This document shows positions 25,436 to 35,186 of a stretch of DNA of 64,000 bases, one piece after another. The notes under the pieces were generated by a model, which searched no databases, was not told where the DNA came from, and was given only the letters and a program-made list of their open reading frames with translations. The position numbers were made by a program, and so were the translations under genes. Where the stretch lies: contig CAYTIE010000004.1 of NCBI GenBank assembly GCA_964437815.1, positions 1 to 64,000 of the forward strand, written 5' to 3'. The stretch's first letter is position 1, and every line of letters starts with the position of its first letter. Origin of the DNA: Marisimplicoccus sp964437815 (GTDB lineage Bacteria > Bacteroidota > Bacteroidia > Flavobacteriales > Flavobacteriaceae).

Positions 25436-26122
25436 TTATTGATTAACAAATTTATAACCAACCCCTTTTACAGTTTTAAAATAACCATCCCCTATTTTTT
25501 CTCTTAGTTTCCTCATATGAACATCAATCGTTCTATCTCCTACAACAACATCAGTACCCCAGATAGATTGCATAATTTTATGTCTTTTAAATACTTTCTC
25601 AGGTTTAGAGGCTAATAAGTATAAAAGTTCAAATTCCTTTCTAGGAAGTAAAAGGGGTTTTCCAGAAATTTTCACCTTATACTCATCTCTGTCTATTACT
25701 AAATTTCCAATCTCTAAAACTGATTCCAAAACACTTTCTTTTTTTAACCTTCTTAAAAGACCTTTTACTTTAGATAAAAAAACTTTTGGTTTTACAGGTT
25801 TGGTAATATAATCATCTGCACCAGCATCATAGGCCGCAACATGAGAATAATCTTCTCCTCGTGCAGTTAGAAACATAATTATAGTATCATTAAATAGAGG
25901 ATTTTTTCTAATAATATCACAAGCTTCTATTCCATCCATATGAGGCATCATAATATCCATGATAATTAAATTGGGAATCTCCTTTTCTGCCTTTTTTATG
26001 GCAGATTTACCATCCTTTGCAGATAAAACTTGATAACCTTCTTGAGATAGATTATACCTTAAAATTTCGATAATATCAGGCTCATCATCAACCAAAAGAA
26101 TTTTAATATCTGATTTTTTCAT
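25436..26122 (-). CDS. OmpR/PhoB-family response regulator
   Basis: This 228-residue protein has a receiver domain with the phospho-acceptor Asp56 (LIIMDIMMPHMDG), Thr in FLTARG and Lys in ITKPVKP. A winged-helix domain follows (RKEFELLYLLASKPEKVFKR, VDVHMRKLREKIG). It is the first gene of the pair with the histidine kinase and probably controls an envelope or phosphate response, as PhoB-type regulators often do. That last point is inference. Confidence 0.93.
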   Translation of the reverse strand: MKKSDIKILLVDDEPDIIEILRYNLSQEGYQVLSAKDGKSAIKKAEKEIPNLIIMDIMMPHMDGIEACDIIRKNPLFNDTIIMFLTARGEDYSHVAAYDAGADDYITKPVKPKVFLSKVKGLLRRLKKESVLESVLEIGNLVIDRDEYKVKISGKPLLLPRKEFELLYLLASKPEKVFKRHKIMQSIWGTDVVVGDRTIDVHMRKLREKIGDGYFKTVKGVGYKFVNQ

Positions 26123-26195
26123 TAAGTTTAATCAATTTAAAGAAAATGTATAATATTTATCTAATATTAAGGATTTAATCACAAAAAATACTCGA

Positions 26196-27488
26196 TTATT
26201 TAACATTTACTAAAAAATAATTTTTTTTACCTCTTTGAAGAAGAATAAATTTATTATTAATCAAATTTTTATCACTAATAACAAAATTATTTGGGATTTT
26301 ATTTTTGTTAACATAAATTGAATTTTCACTTAATGCTCTTTTTGCCTCACTCAATGATTTTAAAAAATTTGTCTCTTTAGACAGGAATATTTCTATGTCG
26401 ATTCCAGCCTTAAGTTTTTTAATACTTAGGGTTGATTTTGGCACTCCTTCAAAAAGTTCTATTATAGTTTCAGGATTAATTGATTTTAAATCATCTTCAC
26501 TTGATTTTCCAAACAAAATTTTAGATGCATTTAATGCATTTTCTAACTCTTTTCCTCCGTGAATAAGTTTAGTTAAGGAATCTGCCAAATAGTTTTGTAG
26601 AACCCTTAATTCTTTATTATTATCATGTTCTGTAATTAATTTTTCTACTTCATTTTTTGTTAAAAATGTAAATATCTTAATATAGTTTTTTGCATCCTCA
26701 TCAGAAATATTTATCCAATATTGATAAAATTTGTAGGCAGAAGTTTTGTTTTTATCAAGCCAAACATTTCCACTCTCAGATTTACCAAATTTTGAACCAT
26801 CAGATTTAGTTACTAAAGGACATGTTAAGGCAAATGCTTTTTTATTCTCTTTCCTTCTAATTAATTCTGTTCCAGTAGTAATATTCCCCCATTGATCGCT
26901 TCCACCCATTTGGACGATACAATTCATATTTTGATATAAATAAAGAAAGTCATACCCCTGTATTAATTGATATGTGAATTCAGTAAATGACATTCCATCT
27001 TTTGACTCTTTCCCAATTCTTTTTTTAACTGAGTCCTTTGCCATCATATAATTGATAGTTATATGCTTCCCTATATTTCTAGAAAAATCAATTATTGAAA
27101 ACTTACTCATCCAATCGTAATTATTTAATAATATTGCAGAGTTTCCTTTTTTAGAATCAAAATCTAAAAATTTTTCAAATTGTTTTTTAAGCTTTTTAAA
27201 ATTATAGTCTAAAATATCTTTATCTAATAATTTTCTTTCATCTGATTTTCCAGAAGGATCACCAATCATTCCAGTTGCTCCTCCTAATAAAACAATAGGA
27301 GTATGACCATACTTTTGAAAATGCATTAATAAAAAAATTGGAACAAGGCTACCAACATGGAGTGAATCTGATGTTGGATCAAAACCTATATAACCAAGAG
27401 ATTTGTTTTTGTTTAAATGATCTTCAGTTCCAGGGATAATATCCTGTAACATTCCTCTCCATTTTAATTCATCAATAAAATTTTTCAT
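26196..27488 (-). CDS. tyrS: tyrosyl-tRNA synthetase
   Basis: This 430-residue class I synthetase attaches tyrosine to tRNA-Tyr. The HIGH-type motif is DSLHVGSLVP, and the KMSKS-type loop is KFGKSESGNVW. GGSDQWGNI marks the tyrosine pocket, and a C-terminal S4-like domain follows. I chose the ATG at 27488; the frame extends two codons to a TTG at 27494 that would overlap the DUF4296 gene. Confidence 0.96.
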   Translation of the reverse strand: MKNFIDELKWRGMLQDIIPGTEDHLNKNKSLGYIGFDPTSDSLHVGSLVPIFLLMHFQKYGHTPIVLLGGATGMIGDPSGKSDERKLLDKDILDYNFKKLKKQFEKFLDFDSKKGNSAILLNNYDWMSKFSIIDFSRNIGKHITINYMMAKDSVKKRIGKESKDGMSFTEFTYQLIQGYDFLYLYQNMNCIVQMGGSDQWGNITTGTELIRRKENKKAFALTCPLVTKSDGSKFGKSESGNVWLDKNKTSAYKFYQYWINISDEDAKNYIKIFTFLTKNEVEKLITEHDNNKELRVLQNYLADSLTKLIHGGKELENALNASKILFGKSSEDDLKSINPETIIELFEGVPKSTLSIKKLKAGIDIEIFLSKETNFLKSLSEAKRALSENSIYVNKNKIPNNFVISDKNLINNKFILLQRGKKNYFLVNVK

Positions 27489-27490
27489 AA

Positions 27491-27820
27491 TCAATTAATT
27501 GATAGAGAATCCATTTTGTTTAATATTCTCTTTTTAACATTAGAATAAATTTCAAAATGATCTCGCGGTCTTTTTGAGTAATATATTTCACTTTCATAGA
27601 ATTGTATACTATCCACAGAATATCTTTCAAAGACAAATTCATCTCCAACAACTTCATCTTTTGACATTAATGAATTTGCATTAATAGAATTTAAGATTAA
27701 TATATCAAAAATTATATTTTCCATCTGTTCTTTATCTATAAGATTATCTGGTTTTTTATTAGATAATTCGCAACCTACTGGGACAAATAAAATTAATAAA
27801 ATAAATATTATATTTTTCAT
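27491..27820 (-). CDS. DUF4296 family lipoprotein
   Basis: This 109-residue protein has a lipoprotein signal ending in the lipobox PVGC (Cys17) and the DUF4296 pattern (LIDKEQMENIIFDILILNSINA, YYSKRPRDHFEIYSNV). It is an exported lipoprotein of unknown function found across Flavobacteriia next to pyrC, as here. It overlaps pyrC by 4 bp. Confidence 0.85.
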   Translation of the reverse strand: MKNIIFILLILFVPVGCELSNKKPDNLIDKEQMENIIFDILILNSINANSLMSKDEVVGDEFVFERYSVDSIQFYESEIYYSKRPRDHFEIYSNVKKRILNKMDSLSIN

Positions 27821-29157
27821 CTATCGAAAATTAATTGTTCACCTATTGGATCAGAAACTATTTTCCCTTGATCATAAACTAGTTGCCCATTAACAAATGT
27901 CATAAAAATTGACGAATCAAAAGTCTGACCCTCAAAGGGTGACCAATTACATTTATATAACAAGGAATCTTTGGAAACATAATAACTTTTTCTAGTATCT
28001 ATTAGGACAATATCCGCAAAATAACCTTCTCGAATAAAGCCTCTATTTTTAATATTAAAAACTATTGAAGGGTTATGAGAGATCTTTTCCACAATTTTTT
28101 CAATACTAATATTATGTTTTTTAGATTCAGTTAGAAGAGAAATTACTGAATGTTGAACCATTGGGCCACCAGATGGACACTTGGTATATAATCTTTTTTT
28201 CTCTTCAAGTGTATGTGGAGCATGATCAGATGCAATAATATCAATTTTATCATTTAAGACAGCTTGCCAAAGTTCATTTTTATCCGCTTCAGTTTTTATT
28301 GCTGGGTTCCATTTTATTTTTGATCCGAGTAGTTTATAATCTTTATCCGTAAACCATAAATGATGAGCACAAGCTTCAGAAGTGATTTTCTTTTCACTTA
28401 ATGGTATATTGCTATCAAAGAGATCAAGCTCTTTAGCGGTTGAAATGTGAAATACATTTAATCTTGCACCAGTTTTTTTAGCTAATTCAATTGCAAATTT
28501 TGATGATTTGTAACATGCTTCATGATTACGAATTTCAGGATGAAGATCTATTGGAATGTCATCACCATATTTATTAATATGATTAATCAAATTTCTTTTG
28601 ATTATATCTTCATCCTCGCAATGCACTGAAATTGGAAGTTTAGTATTTCTAAATATTTTTTCAATAGCTTTATGATTATCTACAAGCATATTTCCTGTTG
28701 ATGAGCCAAGAAAAAGCTTGATTCCTGCAATATCACTCTCATTAACATTAATTATATCATCTACATTATTATTTGTTCCTCCAAACATAAATGAAAAATT
28801 TGCAAATGAGTTAGATTCTGCAATACCTATTTTCTGATATAATGCAGTATCATTTATTGTATTTGGAATAGTATTTGGCATTTCAATAAAAGAAGTCACT
28901 CCACCAGCTACTGCGGCTCTAGATTCTGTAAAAATATCTCCTTTATGTGTTAGACCCGGTTCTCTAAAATGAACTTGATCATCAATCATTCCTGGGATTA
29001 GTGTTAAACCATCAGCATTAATAATATTTACAGAACTTGAGATGTTAATTTCTTTATCAATCTTGCTTATTATTGATCCTTCAATTAATATATCGCTTAT
29101 TGTTGAATTACCTTCATTAACTATCGTCGCATTTTTAATTAGGGTTTTATTACTCAT
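27817..29157 (-). CDS. pyrC: dihydroorotase (class I-like)
   Basis: This 446-residue amidohydrolase-fold protein of pyrimidine synthesis closes carbamoyl-aspartate to dihydroorotate. Visible are GMIDDQVHFREPGLTHKGD at residues 56-74, SVHCEDED, NVFHISTA and ASDHAPHT. The first His of the usual metal-binding HxH is Gln61, with His63 and Arg65 kept. I believe DDQVHFREPG is usual for Bacteroidota PyrC, so this is not a sign of decay. It overlaps the mannosyltransferase gene by 4 bp. Confidence 0.88.
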   Translation of the reverse strand: MSNKTLIKNATIVNEGNSTISDILIEGSIISKIDKEINISSSVNIINADGLTLIPGMIDDQVHFREPGLTHKGDIFTESRAAVAGGVTSFIEMPNTIPNTINDTALYQKIGIAESNSFANFSFMFGGTNNNVDDIINVNESDIAGIKLFLGSSTGNMLVDNHKAIEKIFRNTKLPISVHCEDEDIIKRNLINHINKYGDDIPIDLHPEIRNHEACYKSSKFAIELAKKTGARLNVFHISTAKELDLFDSNIPLSEKKITSEACAHHLWFTDKDYKLLGSKIKWNPAIKTEADKNELWQAVLNDKIDIIASDHAPHTLEEKKRLYTKCPSGGPMVQHSVISLLTESKKHNISIEKIVEKISHNPSIVFNIKNRGFIREGYFADIVLIDTRKSYYVSKDSLLYKCNWSPFEGQTFDSSIFMTFVNGQLVYDQGKIVSDPIGEQLIFDR

Positions 29158-29879
29158 AGTCTGTTAAATATAGAATCTAATCTTAATTGTACAACACCAA
29201 AAACCGCTTCTAAAATAATTCTTTTATCTAATTTTGACTCTCCCAACTCTCTATTCATAAAAATTATTTGATGTTCTTTTAATTTAAAATTTTTCTTCCA
29301 AATTTTGTATTTCATTTCAATTTGAAATGCATAACCAATAAATCTAAACTTATCTAGATTGAGAGAACGAATACATTTTGCAGTATAAGCAACAAAACCA
29401 GAAGTAGGGTCATTAATTGGCATACCAGTAATTAACCTGACATATATTTGTGCAATATATGACAAAAAGATTCTTCCTATAGGCCAATTCACTACACTAA
29501 CACCATTTAAATATCTTGAACCAACAACCACATCCACTCCATTACTAAAATATTTTATAATCTTTGGTAATTCACTTGGGTTATGAGAAAAATCTGCGTC
29601 CATTGATATTATAAAATCATATTTTTTTTTCAAAGCCCATTTAAAACCATCAATATAGGCTGTTCCAAGACCCCTCTTATTAAGCCTTTTAATTAGAAAT
29701 ACTCTATTTGGAAAGCTCTCCTTTTTTTCAGAAACTATAGATGAAGTGCCATCTGGAGAATTATCATCAACAACTAGAATATCAATCTTATGATTTTCTG
29801 ATATTACTAGATTAATAATCCTAGAAATATTTTCCACTTCATTATAGGTTGGAATAATTACAATAGTTTTATTGTTCAT
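29154..29879 (-). CDS. polyprenol monophosphomannose synthase (GT2)
   Basis: This 241-residue GT2 glycosyltransferase is of dolichol-phosphate-mannose synthase type. It has IIPTYNEVENI at the N-terminus, VVDDNSPDGT, MDADFSHNPSELPK (the DxD metal site) and VVGSRYLNG. It transfers mannose from GDP-mannose to a polyprenyl phosphate at the inner membrane. A C-terminal amphipathic segment may anchor it. It is the first gene of the unit with pyrC, DUF4296 and tyrS. Confidence 0.9.
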   Translation of the reverse strand: MNNKTIVIIPTYNEVENISRIINLVISENHKIDILVVDDNSPDGTSSIVSEKKESFPNRVFLIKRLNKRGLGTAYIDGFKWALKKKYDFIISMDADFSHNPSELPKIIKYFSNGVDVVVGSRYLNGVSVVNWPIGRIFLSYIAQIYVRLITGMPINDPTSGFVAYTAKCIRSLNLDKFRFIGYAFQIEMKYKIWKKNFKLKEHQIIFMNRELGESKLDKRIILEAVFGVVQLRLDSIFNRL

Positions 29880-29900
29880 TGATTAAGAAGATTAATTTTG
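29872..29900 (+). promoter_or_regulatory. predicted promoter of DUF4271-hemD
   Basis: TTG at 29872-29874 and TAATTTTG at 29893-29900 are 18 nt apart, close to the Bacteroidota consensus. The predicted start falls at about 29905, which is the ATG itself, so the message would be leaderless. The -33 element overlaps the start of the divergent mannosyltransferase gene. Confidence 0.6.
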
Positions 29901-29904
29901 TAAA

Positions 29905-30573
29905 ATGCATATTTTTCTAAATTATATAAGTAAAGATTTTTATAGTGTTTTTTTAATAGCATTTCTAGCATCTATTTTTTTATTAAAAATATCTAACTCT
30001 ACAAAATTAATTTATTTATTTAACAGATTTGTTTATTCAATGACTAATTTATTTCCTGGAATTACTGAAGAAGATAAGCACACACTCTTTTTAAAATCTA
30101 TTAGCTTTTTCAATTTATATTGTTTTCTATTCATTACTTCTGTAATTACTTTTACAATTGACTCATTTTTAAATTTTATAAGTCTAGTTGATCTATTAAA
30201 AATATGGTTATACATTATACTTATTTGTATTTCAAGATATTTATTTATTAGCTATCTATTGAACACATATAAAAATAATAACATTGATATTGTATTTAAT
30301 AAAATTTATATAATAACTATAAATACTGCATTTTTTTTATTTATAATTAATCTAATAAATAGCTACTACTTTTATCAAAATTCATTTTTTCTTAAAGTAT
30401 CTACATCTATATGTTTAATTATATATATGATAGCACAATTAAATAATTATTTATATATAATTAGGAGGAACAAATTAAAAAACATAGTTTATTTTATTTT
30501 GTATCTTTGTGCGTTCAAATTAGCCCCTTGGATATGGTTTTATTTAAATATTCTAGGAGTAGGTAATGAATAG
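29905..30573 (+). CDS. DUF4271 membrane protein
   Basis: This 222-residue protein has five to six hydrophobic segments and the DUF4271 ending FILYLCAFKLAPWIWFY. It is an integral membrane protein of unknown function, conserved in Flavobacteriia directly ahead of hemD, as here with a 5-bp gap. It is very AT-rich, in line with a hydrophobic protein in this genome. Confidence 0.82.
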   Translation: MHIFLNYISKDFYSVFLIAFLASIFLLKISNSTKLIYLFNRFVYSMTNLFPGITEEDKHTLFLKSISFFNLYCFLFITSVITFTIDSFLNFISLVDLLKIWLYIILICISRYLFISYLLNTYKNNNIDIVFNKIYIITINTAFFLFIINLINSYYFYQNSFFLKVSTSICLIIYMIAQLNNYLYIIRRNKLKNIVYFILYLCAFKLAPWIWFYLNILGVGNE

Positions 30574-30578
30574 TAAGA

Positions 30579-31313
30579 ATGAAAATTAAAACTATCCTAA
30601 TCTCACAGCCAGAGCCATCTAATGAAAATTCCCCCTATTCAAAACTTAAAAGAAAACATAAGGTTAAAATTGAATTTAGGCCATTTATTCATGTTGAAGG
30701 TTTAACAGGAAAAAAAGTAAGATCTCAAAGAGTTGATTTTTCTAAATTCAATAATATTATATTAACTAGTAGAAATGCTGTTGATCATTTCTTTAGAATT
30801 GCTGCAGAAATGAGATTTAAAGTTCCTGATCAAACAAAATACTTCTGCCAATCAGAAGCAGTAGCTTTTTACCTTCAAAAATATGTTGTATATAGGAAGA
30901 GAAAGATTTATGTAGGTAATAATAATTTTAATGACCTTGAAAGTACTTTTCAAAAATTTATAGGTGAGAAATATTTAGTTCCAACATCTGGAAGTCTAAA
31001 TCCACAAATAGTTAGAAGACTAGATTCATTTGGAATATATTGGGAGAGAGTTCAATTATATAAAACTGTTGTAAGTGACCTATCTGATCTTAGTGATGTC
31101 TCCTACGACCTTCTTGTATTTTTTAGCCCTTCAGGAATTGATTCATTATTTAAAAATTTTCCTGATTTTGAACAAAACAAAACACTTATTGCAGTTTATG
31201 GAAAAACAACTCTTGAAGCTGCAAAAAACAAGAACTTAAAAGTTGATATTGAAGTACCATCAGAGGAATCTCCTTCGATGGCAATGGGAATTGAAAATTA
31301 TCTAAATAAATAG
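30579..31313 (+). CDS. hemD: uroporphyrinogen-III synthase
   Basis: This 244-residue HemD-fold protein cyclises hydroxymethylbilane to uroporphyrinogen III for heme. The fold shows ILISQPEPSNENSPY at the start, FNNIILTSRNAVDHFF, YLVPTSGSL and LLVFFSPSGIDSLF. Sequence conservation in this family is low, and the call rests on these strands, the length and synteny with DUF4271. It ends one base short of the convergent zinc peptidase gene. Confidence 0.88.
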   Translation: MKIKTILISQPEPSNENSPYSKLKRKHKVKIEFRPFIHVEGLTGKKVRSQRVDFSKFNNIILTSRNAVDHFFRIAAEMRFKVPDQTKYFCQSEAVAFYLQKYVVYRKRKIYVGNNNFNDLESTFQKFIGEKYLVPTSGSLNPQIVRRLDSFGIYWERVQLYKTVVSDLSDLSDVSYDLLVFFSPSGIDSLFKNFPDFEQNKTLIAVYGKTTLEAAKNKNLKVDIEVPSEESPSMAMGIENYLNK

Positions 31314-31314
31314 A

Positions 31315-32019
31315 TTATCTCCTGATTCTAGTAAATAAATAGATTAGTTGAGCCAAAGAACCCAAAGCAGCTACAACATAAGTCATCGCAGCCCATTTAA
31401 GAGCATCTTTTGATGCAATTAATTCTCTTTGATTAACAATCCTCTTTCTTTCTAGCCAATACAGCGCCCTATTACTTGCATCAAACTCTACCGGTAGGGT
31501 AACAAAGCTAAAAAGAGTTCCTGAAGCAAATCCTAATATTCCTAGTTGAGTTAAAGTTTGACCTAGAAATGGAGAACTACCAATCAGTGCTATACCAAAA
31601 AATATAAGATAAATCCCTAAGTTTGATGAAACACTAACAAGAGGGACAAGGATCGATCTCATTCTTAACCACTCATATCCTTTTGCATGTTGAACTGCAT
31701 GTCCACACTCATGAGCAGCTACTGCTGCTGCCGCTGCATTTCTTTGATTATATACAGATTCACTAAGATTAACAGTCTTCTTTGATGGATTATAATGGTC
31801 TGTTAATTGTCCCCTTACAGATATAACTTTAACATCATAAATTCCATTATCATTTAGCATTTTCTCAGCAATTTCCTTTCCAGTCATTCCAGAAGAAAGA
31901 TTCTGTTTAGAGTATTTATTCATTTTATATTTTAATCTTGCACCAATTATCATGCTTAGAAGAATAATTGGAATTAAGATCATATAATATTCTATTTCAA
32001 ATCCCCAGAAACTATTCAT
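31315..32019 (-). CDS. zinc metallopeptidase, YugP family
   Basis: This 234-residue membrane protein has an N-terminal anchor, the zinc motif HECGHAVQHAKGY at about residues 103-115, and two to three C-terminal membrane segments. The VSVRGQLTDHYNPSKKTVNLSESVY stretch is typical of the family. It is an inner-membrane protease of unknown substrate. The ending LYLFTRIRR after a hydrophobic segment is usual for the family. Confidence 0.9.
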   Translation of the reverse strand: MNSFWGFEIEYYMILIPIILLSMIIGARLKYKMNKYSKQNLSSGMTGKEIAEKMLNDNGIYDVKVISVRGQLTDHYNPSKKTVNLSESVYNQRNAAAAAVAAHECGHAVQHAKGYEWLRMRSILVPLVSVSSNLGIYLIFFGIALIGSSPFLGQTLTQLGILGFASGTLFSFVTLPVEFDASNRALYWLERKRIVNQRELIASKDALKWAAMTYVVAALGSLAQLIYLFTRIRR

Positions 32020-32069
32020 AATATTTTTTTATCAAAAATAAATAATTAGAAGATTAATTAAAAGAATAA

Positions 32070-32327
32070 TTACTCTTTTAACTTATAGTATATTATTATA
32101 CCCATTAGAATTAATGTTATTCCATTTGCTAAAACAACTGATATACTTCCAATCAAAAAACCATATAAAAACCAAAGAGAAACTCCTGTAAAAAGAATTA
32201 AATACATCGTCAAAGAAATTCCAGCTGCGTTTTTCTCCTTGTAAACCTTATAAACCTGAGGTATAAATGCACTAGTTGTTAAAGTAGCTGCAATAAACCC
32301 AATAATCTCATAATTAAATTCTATCAT
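32070..32327 (-). CDS. SemiSWEET sugar transporter
   Basis: This 85-residue triple-helix bundle has the PQ-loop motif FIPQVYKVYKEKNAAGISLTMY and a second conserved VLANG segment. SemiSWEET proteins dimerise to form a sugar uniporter in the inner membrane. It abuts leuS by one base and is co-directional with it. The sugar is not predictable from sequence. Confidence 0.92.
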   Translation of the reverse strand: MIEFNYEIIGFIAATLTTSAFIPQVYKVYKEKNAAGISLTMYLILFTGVSLWFLYGFLIGSISVVLANGITLILMGIIIYYKLKE

Positions 32328-35161
32328 TATACTACTATATTGATTATTTTCCCTTTAACAATAATAACTTTTTTTGGCTTCTTATTGTTTAAGTACTTCT
32401 TTGTTTGGTCATCATTAAGAAGAATTTCTTCGATTTCTTCATCACTTAAATCCAATGAAAGATTTAATGTAAATTTTGTTTTACCATTAAACGAAATAGG
32501 ATATAATTTTTCTGATTCTACCAGAATACTTTCATCATAAACTGGAAAAGGTTCATCTACAATTGATTTTTTATTTCCCATTAAACTCCATAATTCTTCA
32601 GCAAAATGAGGTGCAAAAGGAGAAATTAAAACTAAAAGTGGCCTTAAGACTGACTCACTATTACATTTTTCGTCACTTAGCTTATTAATACATATCATGA
32701 AACTACTTACACATGTATTAAGACTAAACTTTTCAATATCATTAGTTACCTTCTTTATTGTTTGATTCAATATTTTTATTGACTCTTCTGAAGGAGAATC
32801 TTTAGCGATATTGAATTTGTCATTTAAAAAAAAGAGATTCCAGAATTTTTTTAAAAAAGAATGCACTCCTGATATCCCTCTTGTACTCCAGGGTTTTGAT
32901 TGTTCAATTGGACCAAGAAACATCTCATACATTCTAAGAGTATCTGCTCCATATTGGTCACAAATATCATCTGGATTTACCACATTAAATTTAGATTTTG
33001 ACATTTTTTCATGCTCTCTCTCTACTATAAACTTTCCATTTTCAGAATAAAATTTAGAGTCAGTAAATGATTTATCACTCTTTTTAAGATTATCAATATG
33101 TAGGTTATTTTCAATATCAACATATGATATATCTATTCTAATCTTATCTACATTTTTATCTTTTATTAAACCCTTAGAATAAAACTTATTAGTTCCTCTC
33201 TCTCTATAAATAAATGATGAGTTCCCAAGAATCATTCCTTGATTAATCAATTTACTTGCATATTCATTAATTGGAAGAATATTTAAATCAAACAAAAATT
33301 TTTGATAAAATCTTGAATACAAAAGATGTCCAGTTGCATGCTCACTTCCTCCTAGGTAAAGATCAACTCCCTTCCAATAATTTATTGCATCTTTTGATGC
33401 GAAGGAATTATTATTAGTTGAGTCCATATATCTATAAAAGTACCATGAACTTCCTGCCCAACCAGGCATCGTGTTAAGTTCTAGAGGAAAAACATCCTTC
33501 TCATTTATCAAGTTATTTTCAACTACAGTTTTCTGCCTTACATCCCATGCCCACTTTTTAGAATTCCCTAATGGAGAATCTCCATTTTTTGTAGGTAAAA
33601 AATTATCTATCTCTGGAAGCTCAAGAGGTAAATCAGATAAACTCAAAGTGAAAGGGTCACCATCTTTATAATAAATTGGTATTGGTTCTCCCCAATATCT
33701 TTGTCTACTGAAAATTGCATCTCTTAACTTATATTGAATCCTTGATTTTCCAATATCTTTTTTTTCTATTTCTAAAATAACTTTGTCTATAGCATCAGAA
33801 AAGGAAAGTTTATCAAGAAAATCAGAATTTTCTAGAGTAAAATTAGATTTTTCTTCAAAAGCTGATTTAGAAATATCAATTCCTTCGAATATATTTTTAA
33901 TTTCTATACCAAACTTCTTAGCAAAATCATGATCTCTTTGATCACCTGATGGAACAGCCATTACAGCTCCTGTTCCATAGCTTGCTATAACATAATCTGA
34001 GACCCATATTGGAATTTTTTCTAAAGTGAATGGATGAATTGCATATGAACCAGTAAAAACACCTGTAACAGATTTTACATCAGAGATTCTGTCTCGTTCA
34101 GATCTACCTGAAATTGAATTTATATAATCTTTAATTTTTTCTTGATTATCTTTTGTTGTTAATTCAGTTAACATATCATATTCTGGAGCTAGTGTTAAAA
34201 ATGTTGCTCCAAATATTGTATCGGGTCGTGTGGTAAAAACTTCAATATTATTTTCTAGTCCTTCAACTTTAAAATTGACTGAAACACCTTTGGATTTACC
34301 AATCCAATTTCTTTGCATTTCTTTTAAAGGTTCAGGCCAATCTACTGAATCTAAATCAGATAAAAGTCTTTCAGCATATTTACTAATCCTAAGAGACCAG
34401 TGCTTAATTCTTTTTTTTGTTACTGGATGTCCTCCTCTTTCAGAAAACCCATTAATAACTTCATCATTGGCCAGAACAGTTCCTAATTCTTCACACCAAT
34501 TTACTTCTCCATTAGACAAGTAAGCTAGTCTATAATTCATTAATATCTTTGATTGTAGTTCCTGCTCAAAATTATTCCACTGTTTAGAATCAAAAATCAT
34601 AGCATCTGATGATAAAAAAGATTTGAATTTTAGATTTCCTTCACTTTTAAATACTTTAATTAAATCCTCTATACTCTTTGCTTTATTATCAAATGGGCAA
34701 TAATATGAGTTAAAAAATAAAATAAAAACCCATTGAGTCCACTTGTAATATCCTGGATCAGATGTCCTTATTTCTCTACTCCAATCAAACCCAAAACCCA
34801 TCCTATCTAGTTGAGCCCTATATATCTTTATATTATCAGAAGTAGTCTTTCTCGGATGTTGACCAGTTGTAATAGCATATTGTTCTGCAGGTAAACCAAA
34901 AGAATCATATCCTTGAGGATGTAAAACATTATAACCTTTATGTCTTTTGTATCTAGAAAAAATATCACTAGCTATATAACCCAAGGGATGACCAACATGA
35001 AGACCTGCCCCAGATGGATATGGAAACATATCTAAAACATAGAATTTTGGATTAGAACTAGAATTCTTGACTTCATATATTTTATTATCACTCCAAAACT
35101 TTTGCCATTTCTTTTCTATTTTTAGAAAATTGTATTTCACTTTTTTTTTGTAAAAATACAT
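32327..35161 (-). CDS. leuS: leucyl-tRNA synthetase
   Basis: This 944-residue class I synthetase has the HIGH motif in PYPSGAGLHVGHPLGY and KMSKS in EHEKMSKSKFNVVNPDD. The CP1 editing domain (TTRPDTIFGATF and GTGAVMAVPSGDQRDHDFA) hydrolyses misacylated tRNA. The N-terminus MYFYKKKVKYNFLKIEKKWQ is slightly extended relative to many LeuS, but no better ATG lies downstream before the catalytic core. It is divergent from ftsX. Confidence 0.96.
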   Translation of the reverse strand: MYFYKKKVKYNFLKIEKKWQKFWSDNKIYEVKNSSSNPKFYVLDMFPYPSGAGLHVGHPLGYIASDIFSRYKRHKGYNVLHPQGYDSFGLPAEQYAITTGQHPRKTTSDNIKIYRAQLDRMGFGFDWSREIRTSDPGYYKWTQWVFILFFNSYYCPFDNKAKSIEDLIKVFKSEGNLKFKSFLSSDAMIFDSKQWNNFEQELQSKILMNYRLAYLSNGEVNWCEELGTVLANDEVINGFSERGGHPVTKKRIKHWSLRISKYAERLLSDLDSVDWPEPLKEMQRNWIGKSKGVSVNFKVEGLENNIEVFTTRPDTIFGATFLTLAPEYDMLTELTTKDNQEKIKDYINSISGRSERDRISDVKSVTGVFTGSYAIHPFTLEKIPIWVSDYVIASYGTGAVMAVPSGDQRDHDFAKKFGIEIKNIFEGIDISKSAFEEKSNFTLENSDFLDKLSFSDAIDKVILEIEKKDIGKSRIQYKLRDAIFSRQRYWGEPIPIYYKDGDPFTLSLSDLPLELPEIDNFLPTKNGDSPLGNSKKWAWDVRQKTVVENNLINEKDVFPLELNTMPGWAGSSWYFYRYMDSTNNNSFASKDAINYWKGVDLYLGGSEHATGHLLYSRFYQKFLFDLNILPINEYASKLINQGMILGNSSFIYRERGTNKFYSKGLIKDKNVDKIRIDISYVDIENNLHIDNLKKSDKSFTDSKFYSENGKFIVEREHEKMSKSKFNVVNPDDICDQYGADTLRMYEMFLGPIEQSKPWSTRGISGVHSFLKKFWNLFFLNDKFNIAKDSPSEESIKILNQTIKKVTNDIEKFSLNTCVSSFMICINKLSDEKCNSESVLRPLLVLISPFAPHFAEELWSLMGNKKSIVDEPFPVYDESILVESEKLYPISFNGKTKFTLNLSLDLSDEEIEEILLNDDQTKKYLNNKKPKKVIIVKGKIINIVV

Positions 35162-35172
35162 TTATTGTTTAA

Positions 35173-35178
35173 AAGGAG
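35173..35178 (+). promoter_or_regulatory. Shine-Dalgarno sequence of ftsX
   Basis: AAGGAG lies 8 nt before a TTG codon at 35187. Strong Shine-Dalgarno sites are otherwise nearly absent in this window, so this one supports TTG as the ftsX start and may indicate special translational control. Confidence 0.6.
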
Positions 35179-35186
35179 AAACTAAT

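Noticed and set aside
27817..29157. Dihydroorotase as an inactive paralogue because of Gln in place of the first metal His
   Set aside because: I believe the same DDQVHFREPG motif is usual in Bacteroidota PyrC, and the other motifs are intact.
32340..34523. Several plus-strand ORFs of 60-100 codons inside leuS
   Set aside because: They are antisense shadows without recognisable domains; LeuS fills the whole region.
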